A DNA stretch of 37,043 nt, taken from IMG/VR virus record IMGVR_UViG_3300017527_000830, positions 1 to 37,043 of that record. One strand, 5' to 3'. Below, in pieces: positions 13,964 through 21,061 of the stretch. The position numbers were made by a program, and so were the translations under genes. Position 1 is the first letter of the stretch. Every line of letters starts with the position of its first letter. The notes under the pieces were generated by a model. That model worked only from the letters and a program-made list of their open reading frames with translations, did not search any database and was not told where the DNA came from. The stretch is from a virus.

Positions 13964-15801
13964 CAGTACACCTCTTGGGCCACTTTGGCGTTGGAGGCCA
14001 TCAGCATGACCTCGCGGTCTTGCACGGCATCACTGAGGCGCTCGGCCAGCTCCTCAATGTAGGCTTCGTCCTCGATGCGCACGTCGCCTTCGAAATAAAT
14101 ATTTACCTGGGGAGGCGTCTGGTCGCCGGTCATGGCGCTGGGAGTGGTGGCCGGGGTGACACCCGCGGACCCGGTCGTAGCGGCCGGCAGTCCGCCGCCT
14201 CCGCCGGCGGTCCCGCCGCCGATGGAAGTGGCCATGATGGCGGCCACCTGGGCCAGGCCCATAGCCAGGGTAGCGGCCGCCACCGGAATGGTATAGGGGG
14301 CGCCCGGCGGGGCGCTCAAGGCCTGGTTGAAGGCCGAAAAGGCGGCGATGGTAGCCTTGGCGGCCTCGATGCCCTGGGCAATCCTGAATAAGGCCTTGCC
14401 TTTTTTGCCCATAAAGGCCTGCATGGCGGTCATGGTAGTGGCGGTGGCCTGCAGCCACAGCTGGGTGGCCTGCGTTTTCATTTCCTGGGTGCGCTGCTCT
14501 ATTTCCAGCTCGCGTTTTTTCTGCTCCTCGTAAAGCGCAAGATATCCCTCATGCGCGTCTATTAAAGACTGATCATAAGCATTGGCCTCCTCCAGATCCT
14601 GGGCACGCTGCTCGCGCCGTATTTCAGCTTCCAGCTGCAGGCGCTCGCGAATCAGCTCGAGCTCGTACTGGTACATGGCTTCGTGGCCTTGGATGATGGC
14701 GGCGTCGTATTCAGTAGCCTCGTCGATGAGCATCTGGTGCAGTTGGCGTTGTTCGCGCAGCACATCCTTGGAATCGCCGGGACCTGCGCCGGCCTCGCCG
14801 CCGATGCCGGCCGGTATCTGAAATCCTGCGCCGCCGGCGCCGGCCTCGCCGTAATTGAGCTTCATCAGGGTTTTGATGAACTCATCGGCGTTTTCTCTGG
14901 CGAATTTGAACTGCTCGGCCATGGCCTTGGTTTTTTCGTGGATGACGTCGAAACCCAGCTTTTCGGCCACCCACTCGCCGCCCGGCAGCTTGAGCTGCCA
15001 TTCCTGGATTTTGGCGATAGCGCTGAAAAACGTCTCCAAAATCAAATTGAAATTATGAGAAAAAGTCGTGAACACAATTAAAATAACCCGCAGGATCTCG
15101 TTGAGCGCCCGGCCGATAAACACCATCGCATCTTTACTAAGTGCATCCATGGTCTGGAAATGCTCGGAGGCGGTCTTGGCGCTTTGGCCCATGCGGGCCA
15201 TGAGCTCCTCGCCGGCTTTGACGGTGGCGTTCAAAAAGGCCTGGCGCTTTTCGACATCCGTCAGCTCGCCGGCGGCCTTGCCCAGGATGGCCGCGTACTG
15301 CTCGTTGGCCTTGCCCACCTGGACGATAATGCCCAGGTTGTCCAGGATCATGCGCGACTGGCGGCCCACGGCCAGGGAAATGTCGTCGAAGGCCTTGGAG
15401 ACGCTCTGCCCGGTCATGCGGGCCGTGGTGCGCGCGATCTCCATGAGCTTGTGCAACTTGTCGGGCGTGATGCCCATCATCATGGCCGTGCCGGCCTTGT
15501 TGACCAGGGTCATGGTGTCCATGGCGTGTCCGGAGGCCTGCTTGAGCTTCATAACAATGAAATCCGCGTTGGCGCCGTAGGAAGCCGCCAGGTTGTTAAA
15601 CGCCGCCCGTTCCTGGTCGGCGCGGGCGGCCATCTGCATCAGGTCCCAGGCCTTGGTAACCGTATACAAGGCGCCGGCCACCTGCAGCCAGGAAGTGCGG
15701 ATGGCGGTGGTGGCCTTTTTGGTGACCAGCTGGGCATCGCGGGCGGCGCGCTCGTACTTGGAGCTGGTGCCGGTTATTTCTATGCGGACTTCGTTGGCCA
15801 T
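13963..15801 (-). CDS. Tape measure protein, 612 aa
   Basis: A long, mainly helical protein: MANEVRIEITGTSSKYERAA at the start, ITPDKLHKLMEIARTTARMT and LSLAVGR-type helices in the tape-measure N-domain, hydrophobic segment ILRVILIVFTTFSH (about 237-250), coiled coil LELIRERLQLEAEIRREQRA (about 385-405), and a Gly/Ala-rich C-terminus. It follows the tail chaperone pair and precedes the distal tail protein, the standard order. By analogy with the lambda tape measure its length should set tail length; at 612 residues the tail should be shorter than that of lambda. Confidence 0.85.
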   Translation of the reverse strand: MANEVRIEITGTSSKYERAARDAQLVTKKATTAIRTSWLQVAGALYTVTKAWDLMQMAARADQERAAFNNLAASYGANADFIVMKLKQASGHAMDTMTLVNKAGTAMMMGITPDKLHKLMEIARTTARMTGQSVSKAFDDISLAVGRQSRMILDNLGIIVQVGKANEQYAAILGKAAGELTDVEKRQAFLNATVKAGEELMARMGQSAKTASEHFQTMDALSKDAMVFIGRALNEILRVILIVFTTFSHNFNLILETFFSAIAKIQEWQLKLPGGEWVAEKLGFDVIHEKTKAMAEQFKFARENADEFIKTLMKLNYGEAGAGGAGFQIPAGIGGEAGAGPGDSKDVLREQRQLHQMLIDEATEYDAAIIQGHEAMYQYELELIRERLQLEAEIRREQRAQDLEEANAYDQSLIDAHEGYLALYEEQKKRELEIEQRTQEMKTQATQLWLQATATTMTAMQAFMGKKGKALFRIAQGIEAAKATIAAFSAFNQALSAPPGAPYTIPVAAATLAMGLAQVAAIMATSIGGGTAGGGGGLPAATTGSAGVTPATTPSAMTGDQTPPQVNIYFEGDVRIEDEAYIEELAERLSDAVQDREVMLMASNAKVAQEVY

Positions 15802-15818
15802 CGTCTCGCTCCGTTCGA

Positions 15819-15887
15819 GTTGGAGGTTTGAGGTTTGAGGTTTGAGGCAAAAAAAAGCCTCCAGCCTCTAACCTCAAACCTCTAACT
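15819..15887. repeat. GAGGTTT inverted heptad repeat B1
   Basis: On the plus strand, three GAGGTTT units and GAGGC are followed by eight A and then GCCTC and the reverse-complement heptads (AACCTCAAACCTC). The two arms can pair over about 30 bp with an A/T loop. It fills the spacer between the tail chaperone and tape measure genes. Confidence 0.7.
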
Positions 15888-16132
15888 TATATTCGTTGCC
15901 GGGGCAGCTTTTTGATGAAATCGGAGCCGCCGGTTTTTTCGCGGGCCTTGCCGGCCTGCATGTCCAGGTGGTATTCCTGCACGATGCGCCAGGCGTGCAG
16001 GATCTTGCGATCAATGCGGGTCAGCCGGCGCCACTGGTCCGGCGCGAGGTTAAATTCTTTCATGGTTAAAATATCGTGGTACAGCCCGGTGGCCTTGCCG
16101 GATCCGCCCTGCTCGATGCGCCGCTTTTTCAT
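15887..16132 (-). CDS. Tail assembly chaperone, downstream frame (T-like part of G-T fusion)
   Basis: The frame encodes IRKLIGLTDEVQSR before the first ATG (16132) and then MKKRRIEQGGSGKATGLYHD and APDQWRRLTRIDRKILHAWR. It is in the -1 frame relative to the upstream chaperone and has no stop between the slippery site and 16132. The frameshift product would be about 270 residues. In lambda, gpG and gpGT help the tape measure and tube assemble. The ATG lacks a good ribosome site, so I believe the frame is reached mainly by frameshifting. Confidence 0.75.
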   Translation of the reverse strand: MKKRRIEQGGSGKATGLYHDILTMKEFNLAPDQWRRLTRIDRKILHAWRIVQEYHLDMQAGKAREKTGGSDFIKKLPRQRI

Positions 16133-16144
16133 GCGGCTTTGAAC

Positions 16145-16180
16145 CTCATCGGTCAGACCGATGAGCTTGCGGATAAAAAA
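16145..16180 (-). promoter_or_regulatory. Programmed -1 ribosomal frameshift signal
   Basis: The zero-frame codons are GAT TTT TTA, so the heptamer T-TTT-TTA (16174-16180) has the X-XXY-YYZ form. Eight bases later comes a perfect 9-bp stem CTCATCGGT / ACCGATGAG with loop CTG (16145-16165). The zero-frame TGA (16153-16155) lies inside the hairpin. A -1 slip continues in the T-like frame. Confidence 0.85.
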
Positions 16181-16701
16181 TCCTCCCGCTCCTCGTTGAG
16201 CTGGGTTAAGGCCTGCACGTCCTCATAGATCTGGTTGACATGGTTCCAGGTGATTCCGTTGGATTGCAGCACGGCCTTTTTTTCTTCAAAGCCTTCGGCC
16301 GGCAGGCCGGCGACGCTTTTAAACTCGATGTCCAGGGCAAAGACGGTGACCTGCCAGGTGACGTTCTGGGTGTGCGCTTCCAGGGCATCGACATATTTTT
16401 CATCGGTGGTGTCGAACACCTGCAGCATCTGGTCATGCGGCAGGCCGGCGGCGCGGCCGGCGGGCGAGTTTTTCTTGATCACCTCGCGCGTGGCCGGCGG
16501 GCGCGGGGCCTTGTTGGAAAGCTCCTGTTGAAATTCGTGCACGCCGGTGGACTTGATCGGCAGGCGTACAATTTTGGATTTGCCGCCCTTGGTGATCTTG
16601 ACCGCCGAGTAGCCGTGGCTCTCGAACAGGGCGCCGCCCTCCACGAGTTCGGAGATGGTTTCGATGGGCGGCGCTTCTAGTTTTTGTTGTTTTTGTTCCA
16701 T
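16153..16701 (-). CDS. Tail assembly chaperone, upstream frame (G-like)
   Basis: 182 residues from MEQKQQKLEAPPIETISELV to REDFLSASSSV. It is acidic and helical, without enzyme motifs. Position between tail tube and tape measure, the slippery heptamer four codons after EERED, and the overlapping -1 frame identify it as the G-like tail chaperone. An upstream in-frame GTG at 16710 is possible; I prefer ATG 16701. The terminated form ends six residues after the slip site, the fused form adds about 95 residues. Confidence 0.8.
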   Translation of the reverse strand: MEQKQQKLEAPPIETISELVEGGALFESHGYSAVKITKGGKSKIVRLPIKSTGVHEFQQELSNKAPRPPATREVIKKNSPAGRAAGLPHDQMLQVFDTTDEKYVDALEAHTQNVTWQVTVFALDIEFKSVAGLPAEGFEEKKAVLQSNGITWNHVNQIYEDVQALTQLNEEREDFLSASSSV

Positions 16702-16715
16702 GGATCTCACTTCAA

Positions 16716-16781
16716 GTTGGAGGTTTGAGGTTGGAGGTTGGAGGCAAAGGATTTTTTGTCCTCAAACCTCCAACCTCCAAC
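16716..16781. repeat. GAGGTTT/GGAGGTT inverted heptad repeat B2
   Basis: Plus-strand GGAGGTTTGAGGTTGG units and their reverse complement CCTCAAACCTCCAACC flank a T-rich loop. It lies upstream of the tail chaperone start. About 85 bp of GC-rich spacer (16790-16870) with GCCCGCC/GGCGGGC arms follows and holds no gene. Confidence 0.7.
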
Positions 16782-16875
16782 ATTTTTTTGAGTCCCGCCC
16801 GCCCCGCCTGGTTCCAAGCCCCGGTTTTCTAATCATTATCGGCGGACCCCAGCAGCCAAGGCGGGCAGGGATGTT

Positions 16876-17478
16876 TTACGCCTCAATACTGGTGCCGGCC
16901 GTAAAGGCGGTGTCGCGCGTTTTGGTGCCGTACCATTTACCGGCCAGCGATATGGTGACGCCGTCCTCGGCCTCGGCTACGGACTGCTCATCCAGCGGGA
17001 AATGCACCTCGTTGTAGTGCCAGACGATGTCCGTGGAGCCGTCCAGCTTGTATTCGATGTTGCAGGTCAGCTTGGTGCCGTCGGCAAAGGGCGGGTTGTT
17101 GTTGGCGCCGTCGCGCTGGCTGTCCTCTTTGGTGGAGGTCAGGTTGTTGGCATTGACCGTGCCGGAGGACACCGGGGGGCTGGCACCGTCGCCGTTGGCC
17201 ATCTGCTCCAGCCAGTCCAGCAGGTAGCCGCTGATGGTTGCGTCAGTGAGCAGGGCCGAAAACGAGATGTCCAGCGGCTCCATGATTTTATCGTCGCCGC
17301 CCTCGATGTAGTGGGCGTCGGAGGTCATCTGGTTGCGGTCCAGCACCAGCTGCTCCTCGGTTTTGGGCTGGCCCAGGGGCGCCGAAAAATCGCCGGCGTC
17401 GAAATCGATCTCCAGGTAATAAGGCGTGGCGGTGCCGTCGTATAGTCTGAGCTTGCCTTTACGGTTGGTGAATTTCAT
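16876..17478 (-). CDS. Tail tube protein, short paralog, 200 aa
   Basis: The protein opens MKFTNRKGKLRLYDG, then DFSAPLGQPKTEEQLVLDRN, HYIEGGDDKIMEPLDISFSA and closes with EVHFPLDEQSVAEAEDGVTI. The same blocks in the same order occur in the 346-residue neighbour, so the two are paralogs. Size, place directly before the tail chaperones and the beta-rich pattern fit a siphovirus tail tube monomer. This one is a compact tube domain without insertion and is probably the main tube protein. Confidence 0.7.
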   Translation of the reverse strand: MKFTNRKGKLRLYDGTATPYYLEIDFDAGDFSAPLGQPKTEEQLVLDRNQMTSDAHYIEGGDDKIMEPLDISFSALLTDATISGYLLDWLEQMANGDGASPPVSSGTVNANNLTSTKEDSQRDGANNNPPFADGTKLTCNIEYKLDGSTDIVWHYNEVHFPLDEQSVAEAEDGVTISLAGKWYGTKTRDTAFTAGTSIEA

Positions 17479-17494
17479 GGCGTTTCCTCGTTTA

Positions 17495-17555
17495 TGGTTC
17501 AGGGTTTAAAGGTTCAGGGTTAAAGGATATCGCGGCGAGACGCCGCTCCCACAAT
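17495..17555 (-). repeat. REP element C2 with GGTTCAGGG repeats
   Basis: Minus strand GTGGGAGCGGCGTCTCGCCG followed by CGATATCCTTTAACCC and CTGAACC units. The hairpin stem GCGGCG/CGCCGC is kept while its loop differs from C1 and C3. It lies between the two tail tube paralogs. Confidence 0.7.
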
Positions 17556-17638
17556 TTAAAATCGCGGATTCCAGGTTTCAAAATTATTAGTTATCTTGCA
17601 GATCCGGATCCGCTGGCGGAAGGCCATGCGCCTATCTT

Positions 17639-18679
17639 TTAGTATCTCACCCCGAAAGCCGTAATGCGCTCGATAAGACCGTAGCAGCCGCCGGCGCAGG
17701 AAAGCGTCACGCCGTCCTCGGCTTCGGCCAGGGACTGCTCGTCTTCCGGGAAAAAGGTCTCGTAATAGGCCCAGCCGTGGGCTGCGCTGGTGCCCGTGAA
17801 CAGGATCTGGATGTTGACCGCTTTTTTGGTGCTTTCGGCAAAGGCCGGGTTGTAATTGGTGCCGTCGTTTTTAGTGGTGCCCTTGGCGGTCACACCCGCG
17901 CCGGTCCAGTAAGTGGAGGCCGGCGTGCCGCAGGCAAGTGCGGCTAAAATAGCAACCTTGTTGTAAACGTCGTCCAGCAGGGCCGCAAAGGACAGCTCCA
18001 GCGGTTCGTAAATTTTGCCGTGGCCGCCTTCGATATAGTGCATGTGGGCGCCGGCCTGGTTGCGGTTCAAGATCAGCTGCTCCTCCACCTTGGCGCGGCC
18101 CAGGGGGCCCGAAAAATCCATGGCCGCAAAGGCCACCTCGAAATACTGGCCGTCCACCGGGCAAAGAACATCGCCGTCCGGATCCGTGGAGGGGCTGGTG
18201 GTGGCCGCCAGCTCGATGTAGTATTTGTCACTGTCCAGGTTGGCGTTGAAGGCGTTGGCGCCCGTGGCCCAGTCGGCCGGAATCTTGAAACCGATATAGC
18301 CGTCGGCCGCAAAGCAGTCGCCGCCCGAAGCCGTGCCGTCGGAAACGCCGGCCAAGGAGGTGTTGAAATCGGTGCCGTTGAAGTATTTTGCGATCAGGGC
18401 GCCGGAGGCCACGGCGTAATCCGCGCCGCCGCCTTTTAAAAAGCGCACCAGGGCGAACTTGGAGGTGGAGCCGATGTAAACCTTGTCGTTATCGTCGGTC
18501 AAAAAATTACTGGCGATATTGGCATCGTCGGCCTCCACGTCGGTGGTGATATTGGCCCAGGTGGCCACGCCGTCGAACTTGACCACATCGATGGTGATGC
18601 CGCTGAATATGCCGGCGCCGTGCAGGATCTGGGAGCTGTCGTATATTCGCAGGGCGCCTTGTTTGCCGGTTAGTTTCAT
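17639..18679 (-). CDS. Tail tube paralog with inserted domain, 346 aa
   Basis: Ends match the 200-residue neighbour: MKLTGKQGALRIYD at the start and AAMDFSGPLGRAKVEEQLIL, HYIEGGHGKIYEPLELSF, FFPEDEQSLAEAEDGVTL later. Between residues about 20 and 185 it carries an extra beta-rich domain with DDNDKVYIGSTSKFALVRFL, AKYFNGTDF and KIPADWATG, a pattern of surface decoration domains. It may be a minor tube subunit, a tail-terminal ring or a decorated form. Upstream spacer holds the B3 repeat; the ribosome site is weak. Confidence 0.65.
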   Translation of the reverse strand: MKLTGKQGALRIYDSSQILHGAGIFSGITIDVVKFDGVATWANITTDVEADDANIASNFLTDDNDKVYIGSTSKFALVRFLKGGGADYAVASGALIAKYFNGTDFNTSLAGVSDGTASGGDCFAADGYIGFKIPADWATGANAFNANLDSDKYYIELAATTSPSTDPDGDVLCPVDGQYFEVAFAAMDFSGPLGRAKVEEQLILNRNQAGAHMHYIEGGHGKIYEPLELSFAALLDDVYNKVAILAALACGTPASTYWTGAGVTAKGTTKNDGTNYNPAFAESTKKAVNIQILFTGTSAAHGWAYYETFFPEDEQSLAEAEDGVTLSCAGGCYGLIERITAFGVRY

Positions 18680-18701
18680 GGGTGTCTCACTTTGTTCGCG
18701 T

Positions 18702-18763
18702 TAGAGGTTGGAAGTTTGAGGTCCGAGGCTCCTTTTTTACCTCCAACCTCAAAGCTCTGACCT
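18702..18763. repeat. GAGGTTT inverted heptad repeat B3
   Basis: Plus strand TTAGAGGTTGGAAGTTTGAG pairs with CTCCAACCTCAAAGCTC across a CTCCTTTTTTAC loop. It occupies the spacer between the gp10-like protein and the long tail tube paralog. Confidence 0.65.
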
Positions 18764-18770
18764 AATGCGG

Positions 18771-19403
18771 CTAAAAGCCCAGCCTGGGTTTTTGTTTGCT
18801 GAAAAATTTCTGGAAAAAGCGCTTTGCGTAGTAGTTGCGCATCTCGCGGCGGTCGCGCTTGAATACCGGGCCGATCATGGGCCGCGCCGGCAGATCCATG
18901 GAGCGGGTGCTCTTTTTGATCGGCACGCCGCGGGCGGCCATAAAGCGGCGCATGCGTTTGGTTACCGGGCGACGCTTGCCGAACTCGTGCAGGCGTGCCA
19001 TGGCCTGGGCGGTCATGCTCATTTGTTTTCGAAAGCGGGCTTTCTGGCGCGAGGTGCCCTTGAGCGAATAGCGCCGGCCGGTTTTCTGGCGCTGGCGCTT
19101 GGTGAGTATGCGCGTGGGAAAAAATCCGATGCGCACATACTGCACGCCTTTGGAGGTGCCGTATTTAAAGCGCACTAGCTTGGCCAGGTAAAAAAGCGGG
19201 CTCTTTTTGCCGGAGCGCATCTTCTTGGTGCCCGCCGATAACGCCTGCCAGCCACGGCCGCCGGTTTCGATAAACCTGCGGATCTCCTTGCGCCAGTGGC
19301 CGCCGGTCATCTTGAGGGCCTCGGAGTTGGCCCAGCGGGCGCGTTTGGGCGAGGCCTTTAGAAATTTCTGGACCTGGGTGTCGTGTATTTTGATTTCGAG
19401 CAT
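18771..19403 (-). CDS. Tail completion / gp10-like joining protein, 210 aa, very basic
   Basis: MLEIKIHDTQVQKFLKASPK then NSEALKMTGGHWRKEIRRFI and a long Arg/Lys-rich C-terminal half ending FFSKQKPRLGF. Proteins of the virion morphogenesis / HK97 gp10 kind sit here, between the head-tail adaptor and the tube, and share a helical N-terminus. The unusually basic C-terminus could contact DNA. No Shine-Dalgarno precedes ATG 19403; repeat A5 ends 12 bases upstream. Confidence 0.55.
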   Translation of the reverse strand: MLEIKIHDTQVQKFLKASPKRARWANSEALKMTGGHWRKEIRRFIETGGRGWQALSAGTKKMRSGKKSPLFYLAKLVRFKYGTSKGVQYVRIGFFPTRILTKRQRQKTGRRYSLKGTSRQKARFRKQMSMTAQAMARLHEFGKRRPVTKRMRRFMAARGVPIKKSTRSMDLPARPMIGPVFKRDRREMRNYYAKRFFQKFFSKQKPRLGF

Positions 19404-19414
19404 GATATTATTGC

Positions 19415-19456
19415 GGCCGGTACGGTGGCCGGCCCTACTATCAGCTATGAGCTAAG
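19415..19456 (-). repeat. Composite repeat A5+D
   Basis: The minus strand GTAGGGCCGGCCACCGTACC then GGCC keeps the GTAG head and GGCCGG/CCGGCC stem. Upstream of it AGCTCATAGCTGATA (19441-19455) supplies the end of the FII-like gene (Leu-Ser-TAG). Confidence 0.7.
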
Positions 19457-19778
19457 ATAGCTCGCGTTCCAGGGCGATCTCCAGGACGTTGTCGTCCTGG
19501 TAGACCACGCCGTCGACGTCCATGTACCAGTCCTCGGAGCTGATGGTATATTTGTCGCCGCGCTGCGGGCTGGCAACGTCCACTGTCTTGACCGTGATAA
19601 TGCAGGCGGCGTTCTGCTCGCCGCGCACGTAAGGCTCCTGCAGGGGGGCGTCGCGTACCACGATGGCGGAAATGGTGGCGGGATCGCCGCCGTCCGGCGT
19701 GTAGGTGATACTGTCGGCAAATTCGTCGGTGTTGAAAAATGCCGCCAGGTCCGAGGTCATCTGGGTTTTTAAGGTCAT
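19452..19778 (-). CDS. FII-like head-tail adaptor, 108 aa
   Basis: MTLKTQMTSDLAAFFNTDEF, then ITYTPDGG, and a beta-rich C-terminus with VDGVVYQDDNVLEIALE. This matches the family of small head-tail attachment proteins related to lambda gpFII, which often start with a TDLAxFFNxDEFA segment. It lies between capsid genes and tube genes, as expected. No Shine-Dalgarno is seen; repeat C3 ends at 19787, next to ATG 19778. Confidence 0.65.
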   Translation of the reverse strand: MTLKTQMTSDLAAFFNTDEFADSITYTPDGGDPATISAIVVRDAPLQEPYVRGEQNAACIITVKTVDVASPQRGDKYTISSEDWYMDVDGVVYQDDNVLEIALERELS

Positions 19779-19786
19779 GAAAAATA

Positions 19787-19843
19787 GGTTCAGGGTTCAG
19801 GGTTCAGGGTTAAAAAAATCGCGGCGGGACGCCGCTCCCACAA
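19787..19843 (-). repeat. REP element C3 with GGTTCAG repeats
   Basis: Minus strand GTGGGAGCGGCGTCCCGCCG then CGATTTTTTTAACCC and three CTGAACC units. It has the GTGG head and GCGGCG-loop-CGCCGC stem of REP elements, and is nearly identical to C1. Confidence 0.75.
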
Positions 19844-19857
19844 CTTAAAATTGATCC

Positions 19858-20331
19858 TCATTGCGTCGGCTCCTTCAAGCGCATTTCGTTTTTCAGCTGC
19901 GGCAGGCGCTTTTGCAGGGCGGCGGCCTCATCGGTTTTGCCCAGGATGCCGCACACATAAATGAGGTTGCCGGCCAGATCGCGCGAGGGGTGCAGCGCAA
20001 AGGCCTTTTTCAGGTACGTGTAGCTCAGCGGCCAGGCCCGCAGGGCGCCGGCGGCGGTGGAGGCGTTGATCCAGCCCGAGGCCCGCTCCGGATGCAGAGC
20101 GATGGCCTGGCGCGCATAGGCCAGGGAAAAGGCCCATTGCGCGGCGCGGCCGAATTGGGTGGAGGCGTTGACCTGGGCCCGGAAGCTGGCCGGGGCCTTC
20201 AGGGCCGCGTCGTGCTCCAGGGAATGCACGTTGTAATGGTGGCGAAACGAGTCATACACCCCGATGGCCACAAAGCCCACCAGCAGCAGCGGAGCGGCCC
20301 AGTCCAACAATGTCAGTTGGCGTCGCTCCAT
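19858..20331 (-). CDS. Membrane-anchored TPR-like protein, 157 aa
   Basis: An N-terminal anchor LLDWAAPLLLVGFVAIGVY is followed by tetratricopeptide-like helices: AYARQAIALHPERASGWINA and YLKKAFALHPSRDLAGNL, each with the ALHP-type turn. TPR repeats mediate protein contacts; in this topology they would face the periplasm. Such a protein is not part of any standard virion set. It overlaps the exported protein gene upstream by 19 bp, so the two are co-translated. Role unknown; an effect on the host envelope is inference. Confidence 0.6.
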   Translation of the reverse strand: MERRQLTLLDWAAPLLLVGFVAIGVYDSFRHHYNVHSLEHDAALKAPASFRAQVNASTQFGRAAQWAFSLAYARQAIALHPERASGWINASTAAGALRAWPLSYTYLKKAFALHPSRDLAGNLIYVCGILGKTDEAAALQKRLPQLKNEMRLKEPTQ

Positions 20332-20978
20332 GTGCCGTATGCCTGGCCGACGGCCACAAAGTTGGTGGTGTTGATGGCCATCAGCCGGATGGTGTTGCCG
20401 GCCGTGCCGGTATTCTGGATCTTGTCGCCGGCCGCATTGGTCAGCGCCAGGATCAGGTCGGCGGCGTCCACATCGATGTTGACCGTGTTGGCGTCCACCA
20501 CCGCGAACTTGAACTCGCGCCCGATCACGGTGGAGGCCTCCGGCATGGTAAAGGTGATCGCCGCGCCGGCGCCGGCGTTGGTCACCAGGGCATCGGCATC
20601 CGTCAATAGTATGGTGGCGTCTGTGGTTTTATTCGTCAGCGTGCAGACAAAGACACCGTTGTGATCCACCGTGCCGGCGATCGAGGTCGAGGCGCCGGAG
20701 ATGGCCGGGCTGGCAAAGGTGCCGGTGGTGACCGTGGGCGCGGTCAGGGTTTTATTGGTCAGCGTGTCGGTGGTGGCCAGGCCCACGGCGGTGTCGTTGG
20801 CCGTCAGCGTGGGGTGCGCCAGGTAGTAGCTGGACTTGGCGCCGGCGCTGTGGCCGTACCAGTACGGAAAGGCGATGCCGCCGGGCCGCTGGCTGACGGT
20901 AATGGCGGCAAAGGCCAGGCTAACGAGCAGCAACAGCAGGCCGATGATCAATATGGGTTTGGGTATGCGAAAGCGCAT
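20313..20978 (-). CDS. Exported fibre/decoration-like protein, 221 aa
   Basis: From ATG 20978 (GGAGG seven bases upstream) the protein begins RFRIPKPILIIGLLLLLVSL and AFA, a signal peptide. The mature part has TLTNKTLTAPTVTTGTF, a motif common in phage fibres, and a C-terminal beta domain with ANTVNIDVDAADLILAL and AAGDKIQNTGTAGNTIRLM, typical of virion appendage proteins. Domain content says virion, signal peptide says export. It stands between the major capsid gene and the joining proteins. Confidence 0.6.
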   Translation of the reverse strand: MRFRIPKPILIIGLLLLLVSLAFAAITVSQRPGGIAFPYWYGHSAGAKSSYYLAHPTLTANDTAVGLATTDTLTNKTLTAPTVTTGTFASPAISGASTSIAGTVDHNGVFVCTLTNKTTDATILLTDADALVTNAGAGAAITFTMPEASTVIGREFKFAVVDANTVNIDVDAADLILALTNAAGDKIQNTGTAGNTIRLMAINTTNFVAVGQAYGTWSDAN

Positions 20979-21005
20979 GATATATCCTCCATGAATCAGG
21001 GGGTG

Positions 21006-21058
21006 ACAGGTTTGAGGTTTGAGGCAAAAAAAGCCTCTAACCTTCAACCTCCAACCTT
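21006..21058. repeat. GAGGTTT inverted heptad repeat B4
   Basis: Plus strand AGGTTTGAGGTTTGAGGC, seven A, GCCTC and reverse-complement heptads. The hairpin has a GAGGC/GCCTC core and an A/T loop as in B1. It fills the spacer after the capsid gene. Confidence 0.7.
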
Positions 21059-21061
21059 TCG

